Assembly (NCBI RefSeq): GCF_030552475.1
Contig: NZ_JAUPED010000004.1
Coordinates: forward strand, 1-64,000
DNA: 64,000 nucleotides
Source: Mariniflexile sp. AS56
GTDB taxonomy: Bacteria > Bacteroidota > Bacteroidia > Flavobacteriales > Flavobacteriaceae
Direction: 5' to 3'
Each line of letters starts with the position of its first letter. The first letter of the stretch is position 1. This document shows, in pieces, positions 63,512 through 64,000 of this stretch. Below the pieces are notes generated by a model. That model ran no database searches, was not told where the DNA came from, and was given only the letters and a program-made list of their open reading frames with translations. The position numbers were made by a program, and so were the translations under genes.

Positions 63512-64000
63512 ATGACTACCGATTTACAAGATTACTCACATAAACGTTATAATATATTAACAGGCGAATGGGTTTTAGTTTCACCACATCGTGCAAAGCG
63601 CCCATGGCAAGGTCAAAATGAAGCCGTTTCTAACGAAGCAAGACCAGCTCACGACCCGAGTTGTTATTTATGCGCAGGAAACACCCGAATTAACGGTGAA
63701 GACAACCCAAAATACGAAGATGTATTCATTTTTACTAATGATTTTGCTGCATTACAAACAGGTTCTAAAAGCTTTAAGGTTGATGATGGCTTACTAATTG
63801 CACAAAGTGAACAAGGTATTTGTAAAGTGATTTGCTTTAGCCCAGACCACTCAAAAAGTTTGGCAGACATGAGTGCTAAAGACATTGAAAAAGTGGTATT
63901 CGCATGGCAAAAAGAATATAAAGAACTTGCTGAAAACGAACTTATAAACTACGTTCAAATATTTGAAAACAAAGGCGCTGTAATGGGTTGTAGTAATCCG
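63512..64000 (+). CDS. galT: UDP-glucose-hexose-1-phosphate uridylyltransferase (partial, cut by window end)
   Basis: N-terminal 163 residues of galactose-1-phosphate uridylyltransferase, which exchanges UMP between UDP-glucose and galactose-1-phosphate. Start ATG at 63512, 16 bp after galK. Family features: LTGEWVLVSPHRAKRPWQGQ, Zn-binding CYLC (Cys51 and Cys54, matching E. coli Cys52 and Cys55), YVQIFENKGAVMGCSNPH region just before the cut. The rest lies beyond 64000, so the catalytic His is not seen. Confidence 0.95.
   Translation, partial: MTTDLQDYSHKRYNILTGEWVLVSPHRAKRPWQGQNEAVSNEARPAHDPSCYLCAGNTRINGEDNPKYEDVFIFTNDFAALQTGSKSFKVDDGLLIAQSEQGICKVICFSPDHSKSLADMSAKDIEKVVFAWQKEYKELAENELINYVQIFENKGAVMGCSNP

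Overview
The window looks like chromosomal DNA of a Flavobacteriaceae-type Bacteroidota, probably a marine glycan degrader. The signs are: low GC, SusC/SusD pairs, type IX secretion (T9SS) C-terminal sorting domains, lipoprotein signals ending in Cys, promoter -7 boxes of the TAnnTTTG type, an S1-type sulfatase, and GH13/GH65/GH97 sugar enzymes. I cannot name the genus. I saw no tRNA, rRNA, transposase or CRISPR array.

Layout. (1) 1-3030: two head-to-tail arrays of a 119-bp palindrome-containing repeat bracket a single sulfatase gene; a dispersed structured element follows. (2) 3031-8882: orphan GH63-like glucosidase, acyltransferase (PlsC-like), NUDIX CoA pyrophosphatase, cyclophilin lipoprotein and a TRIC/UPF0126 channel. 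(3) 9106-16022: RDD protein facing a tightly overlapping operon SpoIIM-like / membrane protein / DUF4129 / DUF4350 / MoxR ATPase / DUF58. (4) 16078-17829: dps and oxyR, divergent, then a small conserved protein. (5) 18086-23614: a T9SS-exported Asp-box (sortilin-like) protein and a TPR/LuxR-type regulator lie between a truncated and an intact copy of an AIM24-family gene. (6) 23852-29617: DUF4442, DUF4870, PadR-PspC-head-GIN envelope genes and a YceI-like protein.

(7) 29827-54736 is a complete alpha-glucan (starch/maltodextrin) utilisation locus. The right arm (susC, susD, two SusE/F-like starch-binding lipoproteins, a T9SS-exported GH13 amylase) captures and cuts polymer outside the cell. 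The left operon supplies two lipoprotein GH13 enzymes, an esterase, a cyclomaltodextrinase-like GH13 and a GH97 of the inverting SusB type for the cell surface and periplasm. It also supplies an MFS maltose-type permease, GH65 phosphorylase and beta-phosphoglucomutase, which turn maltose into glucose plus glucose-6-phosphate in the cytoplasm. A LacI repressor sits between the arms beside two CGTTTTCG-type palindromes.

(8) 54838-64000: an AraC regulator and a SusD-less TonB receptor link to a galactose (Leloir) cluster: galE and a sodium/sugar symporter on one strand, a GntR/LacI-hybrid regulator, galK and a cut-off galT on the other. A perfect 16-bp inverted repeat lies exactly between the two divergent promoters.

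Most enzymes here belong to well-known families. The parts least explained by known annotation are the repeat-bracketed sulfatase, the AIM24-flanked secreted-protein/regulator module, and the regulatory palindromes.
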